Shown here: piece by piece, positions 1 through 6,441 of the stretch
How positions within the stretch are numbered: the first letter of the stretch is position 1
How the letters are laid out: each line of letters opens with the position of its first letter
DNA from: Flavihumibacter sp.
Lineage (GTDB): Bacteria > Bacteroidota > Bacteroidia > Chitinophagales > Chitinophagaceae
Assembly: GCA_025455285.1 (NCBI GenBank)
Contig: JALOMU010000101.1
Location: 1-6,441, forward strand
DNA: 6,441 nucleotides
Direction: 5' to 3'
Notes under the pieces: model-generated
What the model saw: the letters and a program-made list of their open reading frames with translations, nothing else
The model's database searches: none
Told to the model about the DNA's origin: nothing
Position numbers and translations under genes: made by a program

Positions 1-1
1 G

Positions 2-2110
2 TTAGTTGGACCGAATTTCAATTTTTTCCCTACCATCGGTGATATAGAAAATATTAAAATATGGGCGGAGATCGGGGTGGTGGTATTGTTGTTCAACCTG
101 GGATTGGAATTCAGTTTTAAAAAACTCATGCGGGTTGGAGGATCGGCCTCCATCGCCGGTATTTTTGAAATTACGGGTATGTTTCTGCTGGGTTATACCA
201 CCGGCAGTATCCTGGGATGGTCCACCATGAACAGTATTTTTCTGGGCGGGATCATTTCCATTTCATCTACTACTATTATTATAAGAGCCTTTGAAGAACA
301 GGGCCTGAAATCCACCAGTTTCGCCAGTATGGTAATGGGGATGCTGGTAATAGAAGACATTGTGGCTGTACTTTTAATGGTACTGTTGTCTACCGTTGCT
401 GTCAGTCAACAGTTTTCAGGACTTGATTTGATGATCGAAGTGGTGAAACTGGTCTTTTTTCTAAGCCTTTGGTTTCTGTTTGGCATCCTGGTTATTCCCA
501 GTTTTTTCAGATGGGTCAACAGGTGGCTGAATAATGAAACCCTGTTGATTATCTCACTCGGCATGTGTTTGGGCATGGTATTACTCGCAACTTATGTAGG
601 ATTTTCTGCAGCCTTAGGCGCTTTCATTATGGGGTCTGTGCTGGCAGAAACAACCCAGGCGGAAGATATTGAACACCAGATGCAACCAGTGAAAAATTTA
701 TTTGGCGCGGTGTTCTTTGTATCGGTTGGTATGTTGATAGATCCAAAGCTTTTATGGGAATATCGTATGCCGGTATTGATCATTACCCTGGCAGTTATTT
801 TCGGAAAAACCATCAATATTACCATCGGCTCCTTTATTTCCGGCCAGCCCTTAAAGCAAAGTTTGCAGGCGGGTATGAGTATGTCGCAGATCGGAGAATT
901 TTCCTTCATCATTGCAACGCTAGGAGTTAGCCTGGGTGTGACGTCTGATTTTTTATACCCGATTGCAGTGGGCGTTTCGGTTATCACAACATTCTCTACT
1001 CCCTTTATGATCAAGGCGGCCGTACCCCTGTATAAATGGATTGATAAAACATTACCTCCCAGGTGGAGAAATCGCTTGAACCGATACAGTTCCGGAGCAC
1101 AACAAATACCTGCTGATGCCGACTGGAAAATGGTATTCCGTACTTACTTCTACATCATCGTGCTGAATTCGGTTATCATTCTGGCTGCCATTTTTCTGGC
1201 AGTAAAATTTGTGGATCCATGGCTGTTGGAAATGCTGGAGCAGCCAATCACGGCTCATATCCTAACAGTTGTTTTAACCTTATTGGTAGCATCTCCTTTT
1301 ATTTGGGCACTTACCATCAAAAAGCCACAACGCGGTGCCTATACCAGTCTCTGGTTAAATGAACAGGTAAACCATGGCCCTTTGGTTATGGTAGAAGTGT
1401 TACGAAACCTGTTGGCAGTTTTTTACCTTTTCTTATTATTGAGTCAGTTATTTTCAGGGTTAATCGCATTGATTGGAGCCATTGTAGTATTAGCCGTAGT
1501 GTTGTTTATTTTTTCAAAGAGGTTGCAATCTTTTTATGCCCGTATTGAGCGTCGCTTTATGACAAACCTGAACCACCGAGATATGATTGCCAATACGGGT
1601 GCTACCAGCACGCTCAGTCCCTGGGATGCGCACCTGGCTTATTTTACCATTAGTCCGGAAGCTTCCTGCCTCGGTAAAGACCTGGAAACACTTGCCTGGC
1701 GTGAACGTTATGGCATCAATATCGCATCTATTGAAAGAGGTAAGAAAATAATTATGGCGCCACAACGTACAGAGAAAATCTATCCCTACGATAAGTTGGC
1801 AGTGATTGGAACCGACCAGCAATTACAGGTCTTCCGACCCATCGTTGAACCAGAATCCATGCCGTTGTTAACTGAGGAAGAAGAAATCAAGCTGATGAAA
1901 ATTCGCGTGGATGAACACAACCAGTTGAAAGGCAAAACTATTCGCAATTCGGGCATCCGGGAAAAAACCAATGGCCTGGTAGTAGGTATCGAACGCGCCG
2001 GTAATCGTATCCTGAACCCGGATTCCAAAACTGAATTTGAATGGGATGATATTATCTGGATCGTAGGGGAGCGCGAAAAAATTATGGAATTAATTCAGGC
2101 TGAACCCTGA
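2..2110 (+). CDS. CPA2-family cation:proton antiporter with tandem C-terminal RCK_C (TrkA_C) domains, 5'-truncated by window edge
   Basis: Inner-membrane monovalent cation/proton exchanger of the KefB/KefC type (CPA2), expected to swap K+ or Na+ for H+. The frame is open from base 2, and residues before the GTG at 77 (GPNFNFFPTIGDIENIKIWAEI) already match the family, so 77 is not the start. Roughly 40-60 N-terminal residues should lie upstream. Counting from base 2, visible landmarks are GVVVLLFNLGLEF near residues 24-37, the exchange motif VIED at 116-119 (Glu-Asp where KefC has Gln-Asp), and MSQIGEF near 293-299. The antiporter core ends near 345. Three or four further hydrophobic segments follow (about 380-505), then two RCK_C-like domains at about 542-615 and 629-700. 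No Rossmann RCK_N domain with a GxGxxG motif is visible between core and tail. It ends 2 nt from the convergent MFS gene. The family call is firm; the ion is unknown. Confidence 0.93.
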   Translation, partial: LVGPNFNFFPTIGDIENIKIWAEIGVVVLLFNLGLEFSFKKLMRVGGSASIAGIFEITGMFLLGYTTGSILGWSTMNSIFLGGIISISSTTIIIRAFEEQGLKSTSFASMVMGMLVIEDIVAVLLMVLLSTVAVSQQFSGLDLMIEVVKLVFFLSLWFLFGILVIPSFFRWVNRWLNNETLLIISLGMCLGMVLLATYVGFSAALGAFIMGSVLAETTQAEDIEHQMQPVKNLFGAVFFVSVGMLIDPKLLWEYRMPVLIITLAVIFGKTINITIGSFISGQPLKQSLQAGMSMSQIGEFSFIIATLGVSLGVTSDFLYPIAVGVSVITTFSTPFMIKAAVPLYKWIDKTLPPRWRNRLNRYSSGAQQIPADADWKMVFRTYFYIIVLNSVIILAAIFLAVKFVDPWLLEMLEQPITAHILTVVLTLLVASPFIWALTIKKPQRGAYTSLWLNEQVNHGPLVMVEVLRNLLAVFYLFLLLSQLFSGLIALIGAIVVLAVVLFIFSKRLQSFYARIERRFMTNLNHRDMIANTGATSTLSPWDAHLAYFTISPEASCLGKDLETLAWRERYGINIASIERGKKIIMAPQRTEKIYPYDKLAVIGTDQQLQVFRPIVEPESMPLLTEEEEIKLMKIRVDEHNQLKGKTIRNSGIREKTNGLVVGIERAGNRILNPDSKTEFEWDDIIWIVGEREKIMELIQAEP

Positions 2111-2135
2111 TCCTAATAGTGCATTTTCCTCAGGG
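2105..2135. terminator. Possible weak bidirectional hairpin at the convergent gene ends
   Basis: CCCTGA at 2105-2110, which includes the antiporter stop codon, pairs perfectly with TCAGGG at 2130-2135 across a 19-nt loop. The loop contains the minus-strand stop codon of the MFS gene. The hairpin lies where both converging transcripts must end. However, the stem has only six base pairs, the loop is long, and no clear T-run follows on either strand, so an intrinsic terminator is only a possibility. Confidence 0.2.
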
Positions 2136-3369
2136 AGGGTGCTTTAAACCAGGTAATGAGTACAACCAGTAAGGTCATGGTTCCTCCGAAAATTACAGAT
2201 GGAACTACTCCCAGGAAACGTGCCGCCACTCCACTTTCAAATTGACCAATTTCATTGCTGCTATTGATGAACATGCTGTTCACACTCATGACACGTCCCC
2301 GCATTTCATCGGGCGTTTTCAATTGCAGGATAGTACCCCGGATCACCACACTGATTCCATCCAGCACACCTGATAGCAAGAGTGCCGTAAAAGAAATCCA
2401 GAATGTCCTGGAGAGGGCAAATAAAATAATACATAATCCAAATCCGCCTACGGCAAAAAACAGGGTTCGGCCCTGGTTCTTTTTCATAGGGAAGAAAGTG
2501 AGAATGAGTATAATGATGATGGCACCTATATCAGCAGCTGCATTCAACCAGCCAAAGCCAATAGGGCCAACCTTCAAAATATCTTTTGCAAATACTGGCA
2601 CCATTGCTACCAAGCCGCCGAACAACACAGCAAAGAGGTCAAGTGTCATGGCGCCTAATACTTCCTTGGTACGGAATACAAACCGCAACCCTTCCTTTAC
2701 ACTCTCCAGTGTTTTTTGCTGTCCCGCTTTGATGGAAGCCGGTTTTGGAAGCAACTGAAACAATGAAATGAGGGCAATTAAAATCAGGCTGCAAATCACC
2801 CAAAGAGTACCACTGGCATGTACCGTTGCAATGATGAATCCACCTGCAGCATGCCCTGTAACGGAGGCCGTCAGCCAGATACCCTGGTTCCAGGTGATGG
2901 CATTGGCCAATAGGGGGCGGGGTACCATCTGGGCAAGAATAGCAGAGAAAGAGGGACCTGTAAAAGAACGTATGATACCTGTACAGAAAATGATGGTATA
3001 GACCCCTGCAATCAACAGCTTGTTTTGGCCTGAATTACCCAGCGTGTAAGATAAGGTTAAGAGTGCTGCAGCACAGGCCAGGTAAAAGGATACCCCTTTT
3101 AATAGCAGGTTGCGTTTATCCGATAAGTCGATTATATGACCTGCATACAATGCCAGTGAGATGGCTGGAATGGCTTCTGATAAGCCCACCAGGCCAATGG
3201 CAAAGGGATCGCCGGTGAGTTCATAGAGCCACCAACCTACAAGCGTAGCCATCATTCTCAGTGCCATGATAAAGGTGAATCGTCCCGCCATCAGGAACCT
3301 GAATTCGGGCAATCGCATACTGGCGAGAGGGTCCTGTTTTGCCTGTTCAATGGATTGAAGTTCGGTCAT
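2113..3369 (-). CDS. MFS transporter, EntS-like (MFS_3 type) exporter family
   Basis: Major facilitator superfamily inner-membrane transporter of 418 residues, the usual length for a 12-helix member. A hydrophilic N-terminus (1-25) is followed by alternating hydrophobic segments. The loop 2-3 motif appears in degenerate form at residues 77-91 (GHIIDLSDKRNLLLK). The central cytoplasmic loop lies at about 208-235 (KPASIKAGQQKTLESVKEGL). The best family marker is MRGRVMSVNSMFINSSNE at 356-373 followed by IGQFESG, which closely resembles the conserved RGRV..VNS.FI..SNE.GEF..G stretch of EntS-like exporters. Export by proton antiport is the family expectation, but EntS similarity does not prove siderophore export, and no siderophore genes are nearby. 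The start lies 9 nt after the deoxynucleoside kinase stop, so it is very likely the last gene of the folK unit. There is no Shine-Dalgarno sequence, which is usual in Bacteroidota. Confidence 0.92.
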   Translation of the reverse strand: MTELQSIEQAKQDPLASMRLPEFRFLMAGRFTFIMALRMMATLVGWWLYELTGDPFAIGLVGLSEAIPAISLALYAGHIIDLSDKRNLLLKGVSFYLACAAALLTLSYTLGNSGQNKLLIAGVYTIIFCTGIIRSFTGPSFSAILAQMVPRPLLANAITWNQGIWLTASVTGHAAGGFIIATVHASGTLWVICSLILIALISLFQLLPKPASIKAGQQKTLESVKEGLRFVFRTKEVLGAMTLDLFAVLFGGLVAMVPVFAKDILKVGPIGFGWLNAAADIGAIIIILILTFFPMKKNQGRTLFFAVGGFGLCIILFALSRTFWISFTALLLSGVLDGISVVIRGTILQLKTPDEMRGRVMSVNSMFINSSNEIGQFESGVAARFLGVVPSVIFGGTMTLLVVLITWFKAPSLRKMHY

Positions 3370-3378
3370 ACGCTGCTG

Positions 3379-4011
3379 TTAGGGTAATGCAATGAAATGC
3401 TGTCCCTCATCATATTCTTTTTCCAGGGCATCCAGAATTGCTTTTAAATGTTTTTCGTTACCCAGGAAATCCGCATTGGAAGCATCTACAAACAGCGTTT
3501 TGATATGGTGCTGTTTAATGTAATGCGTATAGGTTTCCTGGATGGAGAAAAGGTAATCATCGGGGATTTGCTGCTCATAGGGCCGGTTGCGCTTCCGAAT
3601 ATTTTGCTGCAGCTTATGCACAGGAGCATGCAGGTAAATCAGGATTTCCGGCTGGATCATCTGCTGGTGAATGATTTCAAACAAACGCTGGTACAAACGA
3701 AACTCTTCCTCCGGCAGGTTTACCTTGGCAAAGAGCAGGCATTTGGTAAAAAGATAATCGGAAATAGTTACAGAATGAAAGAGGTCCTTGGTATGAATTA
3801 ATTCCTTTAATTGTTTGTATCGCTCGGCCATAAAAAACAACTCGAGGGGAAATGCAAATTGTCCGGGATTCTCATAAAATTTGGGCAGAAAGGGATTGTC
3901 TGCAAACTCTTCCAGTACCAGTCGCGCATTGTAATGCTTGGCCAGCAAATGTGCCAATGTTGTTTTCCCGGCACCAATATTTCCTTCAATAGTTATATAG
4001 TGATAATTCAT
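3379..4011 (-). CDS. Deoxynucleoside kinase (dGK/dAK-like)
   Basis: Cytoplasmic kinase that transfers a phosphate from ATP to the 5'-OH of a deoxynucleoside, the first step of deoxynucleotide salvage. Its 210 residues fit the bacterial dGK/dAK family. The Walker A P-loop is GNIGAGKT at residues 10-17. The catalytic Glu region is LEEFADNPFL at 33-42, with E34 or E35 the candidate base. F52-R64 contributes the substrate-pocket segment ending in AER. ISDYLF at 83-88 corresponds to the DRS/ERS region, in the bacterial form where Tyr follows Asp. The lid is RKRNRPYE at 139-146 with Arg 141 and 143 placed to grip ATP phosphates. Its ATG overlaps the folK stop codon as ATGA, so translation is probably coupled, and the MFS gene follows after 9 nt. 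Specificity for dA, dG or another deoxynucleoside cannot be read from the sequence. Confidence 0.93.
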   Translation of the reverse strand: MNYHYITIEGNIGAGKTTLAHLLAKHYNARLVLEEFADNPFLPKFYENPGQFAFPLELFFMAERYKQLKELIHTKDLFHSVTISDYLFTKCLLFAKVNLPEEEFRLYQRLFEIIHQQMIQPEILIYLHAPVHKLQQNIRKRNRPYEQQIPDDYLFSIQETYTHYIKQHHIKTLFVDASNADFLGNEKHLKAILDALEKEYDEGQHFIALP

Positions 4012-4493
4012 GTTGTCAGTTTAGTCACAGGCAAAGGATCCTCGCAATTGTTTAATAATTCACTTACGGATTTCTGTAGCAGGGGATGCACCAATTCTGG
4101 AGCAAGTTCATTCAACGGCTCCAATGCAAACCGCCGGTTGGGCAATTCGGGATGGGGAATCCGGATATGGGGCGTTGCATGTATTTCCTGATCATATAAC
4201 AAGATATCAATATCAATTACCCGGGGCCCGTATTTATCCAGGCGCTTTCTGCCCATTTTTTCCTCAATCAATAATAAGGTGGTCATGAGTTCAGGGGCAG
4301 TCAAACTGGTATTGATTTGTACGGCCTGGTTCAGGAAAGCAGACTGGTTGGTATTTCCCCAGGCGGCCGTTTCATAGATAGAGGAGCTTTTTTCCACCCT
4401 GCCGGCCAATTGACTGATCAATTGGCTTGCCTGTTGAAGGTATTCTTCCCGGTTTCCAATATTCCCCCCCATCAACAGGTAGGCTGTATGCAT
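4008..4493 (-). CDS. folK: 2-amino-4-hydroxy-6-hydroxymethyldihydropteridine pyrophosphokinase (HPPK)
   Basis: Cytoplasmic folate-biosynthesis enzyme that transfers pyrophosphate from ATP to 6-hydroxymethyl-7,8-dihydropterin, making the substrate for dihydropteroate synthase (FolP). Its 161 residues compare with 158-159 in E. coli HPPK. Family landmarks occur in order: LLMGGNIGNRE at 6-16 (the LGSNxGxR motif), SIYETAAWG at 38-46, F53/N55 of the pterin pocket, and the signature GPRVIDIDILLY at 89-100. In that signature Asp94 and Asp96 match the two magnesium-binding aspartates (95 and 97 in E. coli). IPHPELPNRRFALEPL at 112-127 carries the conserved His114 and the Arg pair 120-121, and APELVHP follows. 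All key residues are present, so the enzyme should be active. It is the first gene of the minus-strand unit and shares four bases with the downstream kinase. No Shine-Dalgarno sequence precedes the ATG at 4493. Confidence 0.97.
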   Translation of the reverse strand: MHTAYLLMGGNIGNREEYLQQASQLISQLAGRVEKSSSIYETAAWGNTNQSAFLNQAVQINTSLTAPELMTTLLLIEEKMGRKRLDKYGPRVIDIDILLYDQEIHATPHIRIPHPELPNRRFALEPLNELAPELVHPLLQKSVSELLNNCEDPLPVTKLTT

Positions 4494-4514
4494 AGATTCT
4501 GTACTTTACAGGGT

Positions 4515-4544
4515 CAAATATCAGTTAATCCGTTTTTTAACCAA
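4515..4544 (-). promoter_or_regulatory. Candidate Bacteroidota-type promoter for the folK unit
   Basis: Read on the minus strand, GATATTTG (4522-4515) matches five of the six fixed positions of the Bacteroidota -7 element TAnnTTTG. A TTG (4544-4542) lies 19 nt upstream, the normal place for the -33 element. Transcription would begin near 4508-4511, giving a leader of about 15-18 nt before the folK ATG. The element lies inside the 59-bp gap shared with divergent sppA, so expression of the two units may be linked. This was found by eye, and a 5-of-6 match can occur by chance. Confidence 0.45.
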
Positions 4545-4552
4545 GCATTCGT

Positions 4553-6310
4553 ATGGCACAATTCTTTAAATACTTTTTTGCTGCATTACTTGCCTTGTTT
4601 GTTTTCAGCGTACTGGCTTTTTTCATGCTGATCGGAATTGCGGGTGCACTTGCCAGTAAGGAAGCAGTGCAAGTGGAAGCTCATTCCGTTCTGTATCTCG
4701 ATCTGGGCAAAGCAATCAAGGAACAAACCAAAGAAGATCCCTTTGCATTACTGGAAGGAGAGGAGCCCTACTCTCAGCCAGGGGTATACGATATGGTGCA
4801 ACTGTTGAAACATGCAGCTAATAATGATCAGGTAGACGGACTCTATGTGAAAGCAGGTAGTAATGCCAATGGTTTTGCAACCAATGCTGAAATCCGCAAA
4901 GCCATTGCGGAATTCAAAGAAGCAGGAAAATTTGTAATCGCTTATGGTGAGGTAATTCCTCAACAAGCTTTTTATGTTGCCTCTGCTGCAGAGAAATTGT
5001 ATTGCCATCCAAAAGGCGGACTGGAATGGACGGGACTTGGTATGGAATATGTTTTCTTCAAAAAAGCATTGGACCGGCTGGATATTGAACCTCAGATCTT
5101 TTATGCCGGTAAATTCAAAAGTGCTACAGAACCCTTCCGGGAAGAAAAGATGACGGAGCCGAATAAAATTCAAAGTCGCGAGTTGCTCGAAGGAATCTAT
5201 GGCCATATGCTGGAATCAATTGCGGAACGCAGGAAATTGGAAGTTTCGAGGTTGAGAAACCTGGCCGATAGCAACCTGGTACGCACTGCTTCCGATGCCG
5301 AAAAACTGGGATTGCTGGATGGTATGCATTATGAAGATGAAGTGAAAGAAGAAATCCGCCGCAAAACCGGTGCTGCTTCTATCGATAAAATAAAATTCGT
5401 TTCTCTGGCAAAATATTCCGAAGCAGTATCTGCCTTAGCAGGAAAGGGTACGGATCGGATTACTGTGATTTATGCAGAAGGAAATATTGTAGATGGGGAA
5501 GGAGATGAGGGACAGATCGGCGGCAAGAAATTCATGAATTATATCCGCAAAGCAAGATTGGATGCCAAAACCAAGGCCATTGTGATCCGGATCAATTCGG
5601 GTGGTGGCAGTGCCATGGCAAGTGAGAATATGTGGAGAGAAATCGAACTGGCTAAAAAAGACAAACCGGTAATAGTAAGTTTTGGTGATGTGGCTGCATC
5701 CGGAGGTTATTATATGGCATGCGGAGCAGACAGCATTTTTGCACAGCCCAATACCATCACCGGCTCCATTGGTGTTTTTTCCATAGTACCCAATATGCAG
5801 GGCTTTTTCTCTGATAAACTGGGTGTGACTTTTGATGGGGTGAAAACCGGGCCTTATGCCAATTCACCCACTGTAACAGAACCCTTGAGTCCCCTCCAGA
5901 AAAAATTCTTCCAGGAAGGGGTTGATAGTATTTATCAAACCTTTTTAAGCAGGGTTGCTGAAGGCAGAAAAATGCCGGTTGCTGCTGTTGACAGCATTGG
6001 TCAGGGTAGAATTTGGACCGGCACACAGGCCCTGAAACTTGGCCTGGTGGATCAGATGGGAGGTATGGAAGATGCCCTGGCTGCAGCAGCTAAGCTGGCA
6101 AAACTGGATGGTTATCGGATCAGGCAGTTTCCGGAACGTGTGAACTGGCTGGAGCGAATCACCGGAAATATCTCAAAAGATGTTTCCACTAAGTCCATTC
6201 GTAAAACCATTGGAGAGGATTGGCATCGGGTATATGAGCAATGGCAATCACTGCAGGAAGGCATCGGAACAGTACAGGCCAGACTTCCTTTTGAACTTAT
6301 TTTTCATTAA
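4553..6310 (+). CDS. sppA: Signal peptide peptidase SppA, 67K (double-domain) type
   Basis: Membrane-anchored serine protease (MEROPS S49) that degrades signal peptides left in the membrane after secretion. Its 585 residues fit the long form (E. coli SppA is 618). One N-terminal transmembrane helix (about residues 8-31) anchors it, followed by two related ClpP-fold halves. In the first half, YAGKFKSATEPF at 184-195 gives the general base Lys189 (K209 in E. coli). The second half contains INSGGGSAMASE at 347-358 and GDVAASGGYYMA at 378-389, with nucleophile Ser383 (S409 in E. coli). TGSIGVFS at 403-410 follows. Both members of the Ser/Lys dyad are present, so an active protease, probably a tetramer facing the periplasm, is expected. 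The ATG at 4553 is directly followed by the anchor helix, which supports this start. It diverges from folK and is followed after 17 nt by another plus-strand gene. Confidence 0.96.
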   Translation: MAQFFKYFFAALLALFVFSVLAFFMLIGIAGALASKEAVQVEAHSVLYLDLGKAIKEQTKEDPFALLEGEEPYSQPGVYDMVQLLKHAANNDQVDGLYVKAGSNANGFATNAEIRKAIAEFKEAGKFVIAYGEVIPQQAFYVASAAEKLYCHPKGGLEWTGLGMEYVFFKKALDRLDIEPQIFYAGKFKSATEPFREEKMTEPNKIQSRELLEGIYGHMLESIAERRKLEVSRLRNLADSNLVRTASDAEKLGLLDGMHYEDEVKEEIRRKTGAASIDKIKFVSLAKYSEAVSALAGKGTDRITVIYAEGNIVDGEGDEGQIGGKKFMNYIRKARLDAKTKAIVIRINSGGGSAMASENMWREIELAKKDKPVIVSFGDVAASGGYYMACGADSIFAQPNTITGSIGVFSIVPNMQGFFSDKLGVTFDGVKTGPYANSPTVTEPLSPLQKKFFQEGVDSIYQTFLSRVAEGRKMPVAAVDSIGQGRIWTGTQALKLGLVDQMGGMEDALAAAAKLAKLDGYRIRQFPERVNWLERITGNISKDVSTKSIRKTIGEDWHRVYEQWQSLQEGIGTVQARLPFELIFH

Positions 6311-6327
6311 TCAATTCGAGCACCGGC

Positions 6328-6441
6328 ATGCGCCTGATCAAGTTACTGGTCATCAGTATTGTATTCTTTTTTCTTCTGCTCACAGCATTTACCAGCCTGA
6401 TACCCTCGTCTGTAAGAATTTCAAGGGCGGTTGATATACTA
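6328..6441 (+). CDS. Membrane-anchored protein, probable SRPBCC (START-like) family, 3'-truncated by window edge
   Basis: An open frame of 38 codons runs from the ATG at 6328 to the window end. It encodes a short basic start (MRLIK), one hydrophobic helix at about residues 5-25 (LLVISIVFFFLLLTAFTSLI), then PSSVRISRAVDIL. The pattern of a membrane anchor, a Pro-Ser-Ser turn and V.ISRAVDI resembles the N-terminus of Bacteroidota SRPBCC/polyketide-cyclase-like proteins, where the last segment is the first beta strand of a hydrophobic ligand-binding fold. Only the N-terminus is visible, so the family is a tentative reading and no ligand can be named. It begins 17 nt after the sppA stop on the same strand, so co-transcription with sppA is likely. 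No Shine-Dalgarno sequence is seen. Confidence 0.6.
   Translation, partial: MRLIKLLVISIVFFFLLLTAFTSLIPSSVRISRAVDIL

Noticed and set aside
77..79. GTG as a possible start codon of the antiporter.
   Set aside because: The same frame is open from base 2 and the residues before it match conserved CPA2 sequence, so the true start is outside the window.
592..1014. 140-codon open frame on the minus strand.
   Set aside because: It lies wholly antisense to well-conserved antiporter codons, its product has no recognisable family features, and there is no separate promoter or start context.
2255..2758. 167-codon open frame on the plus strand.
   Set aside because: It is antisense to the MFS gene. The product is rich in Asn, Pro, Lys and Met with no domain pattern, as expected for a shadow of a membrane-protein gene.
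3811..4191. 126-codon open frame on the plus strand crossing the folK/kinase boundary.
   Set aside because: It runs antisense across two clearly real genes, and its product resembles no family and has a Ser/Cys-rich, random composition.
4464..4470. Run of seven C (G on the coding strand) near the folK start, a possible phase-variable tract.
   Set aside because: It encodes the Met-Gly-Gly of the conserved LGSNxGN-like motif, is short for slippage control, and switching off a folate-biosynthesis gene would make little sense.
4502..4509. TACTTTAC as a -7 element for sppA on the plus strand.
   Set aside because: It matches only four of six fixed positions and has no TTG at the expected distance upstream.
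4748..5206. 152-codon open frame on the minus strand inside sppA.
   Set aside because: It is antisense to SppA codons that include the catalytic lysine region. The product is Phe-, Ile- and Cys-rich without motifs.
6180..6434. 84-codon plus-strand frame overlapping the sppA end.
   Set aside because: It is out of frame with sppA and with the better supported gene starting at 6328, which has an anchor helix and family-like sequence. This frame has neither.

Overview
This window looks like ordinary chromosomal DNA from a Bacteroidota bacterium, most likely of the Chitinophagaceae/Sphingobacteriia type. This is an inference from four things: the character of the proteins (SppA, a two-domain RCK_C antiporter, a dGK-like deoxynucleoside kinase), the lack of Shine-Dalgarno sequences before every start, a -33/-7 promoter of Bacteroidota type, and moderate GC content. 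No rRNA, tRNA, CRISPR array, insertion sequence, integrase or phage gene is visible. Coding density is near total, and the longest gap is the 59 bp between folK and sppA.

Layout. (1) Positions 2-2110, plus strand: the 3' part of a CPA2-family cation:proton antiporter whose start lies left of the window. It has a membrane core, an extra membrane segment block and two C-terminal RCK_C (TrkA_C) domains. (2) Positions 4493-2113, minus strand: a compact three-gene unit in the order folK (folate biosynthesis HPPK), a deoxynucleoside kinase (nucleotide salvage), and an EntS-like MFS transporter. folK and the kinase overlap by 4 nt (ATGA), and the kinase and transporter are 9 nt apart. The unit converges on the antiporter with only 2 nt between stop codons. 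(3) Positions 4553-6441, plus strand: a full-length double-domain signal peptide peptidase SppA, followed after 17 nt by the first 38 codons of a membrane-anchored protein that resembles SRPBCC (START-like) family proteins.

How the genes relate. folK and the deoxynucleoside kinase both feed nucleotide metabolism: folate is needed for thymidylate and purine synthesis, and the kinase recycles deoxynucleosides. Their overlap suggests co-translation. The MFS transporter is probably co-transcribed, but its cargo is unknown. The folK unit and sppA diverge from a short shared promoter region, and a plausible folK promoter can be read there. sppA acts at the membrane on signal peptides or membrane-protein fragments.

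I found no convincing new biological system. The points most worth a second look are the antiporter's tandem RCK_C domains without a visible nucleotide-binding RCK_N domain, the tight convergent junction at 2105-2135, and the folK/kinase translational coupling.
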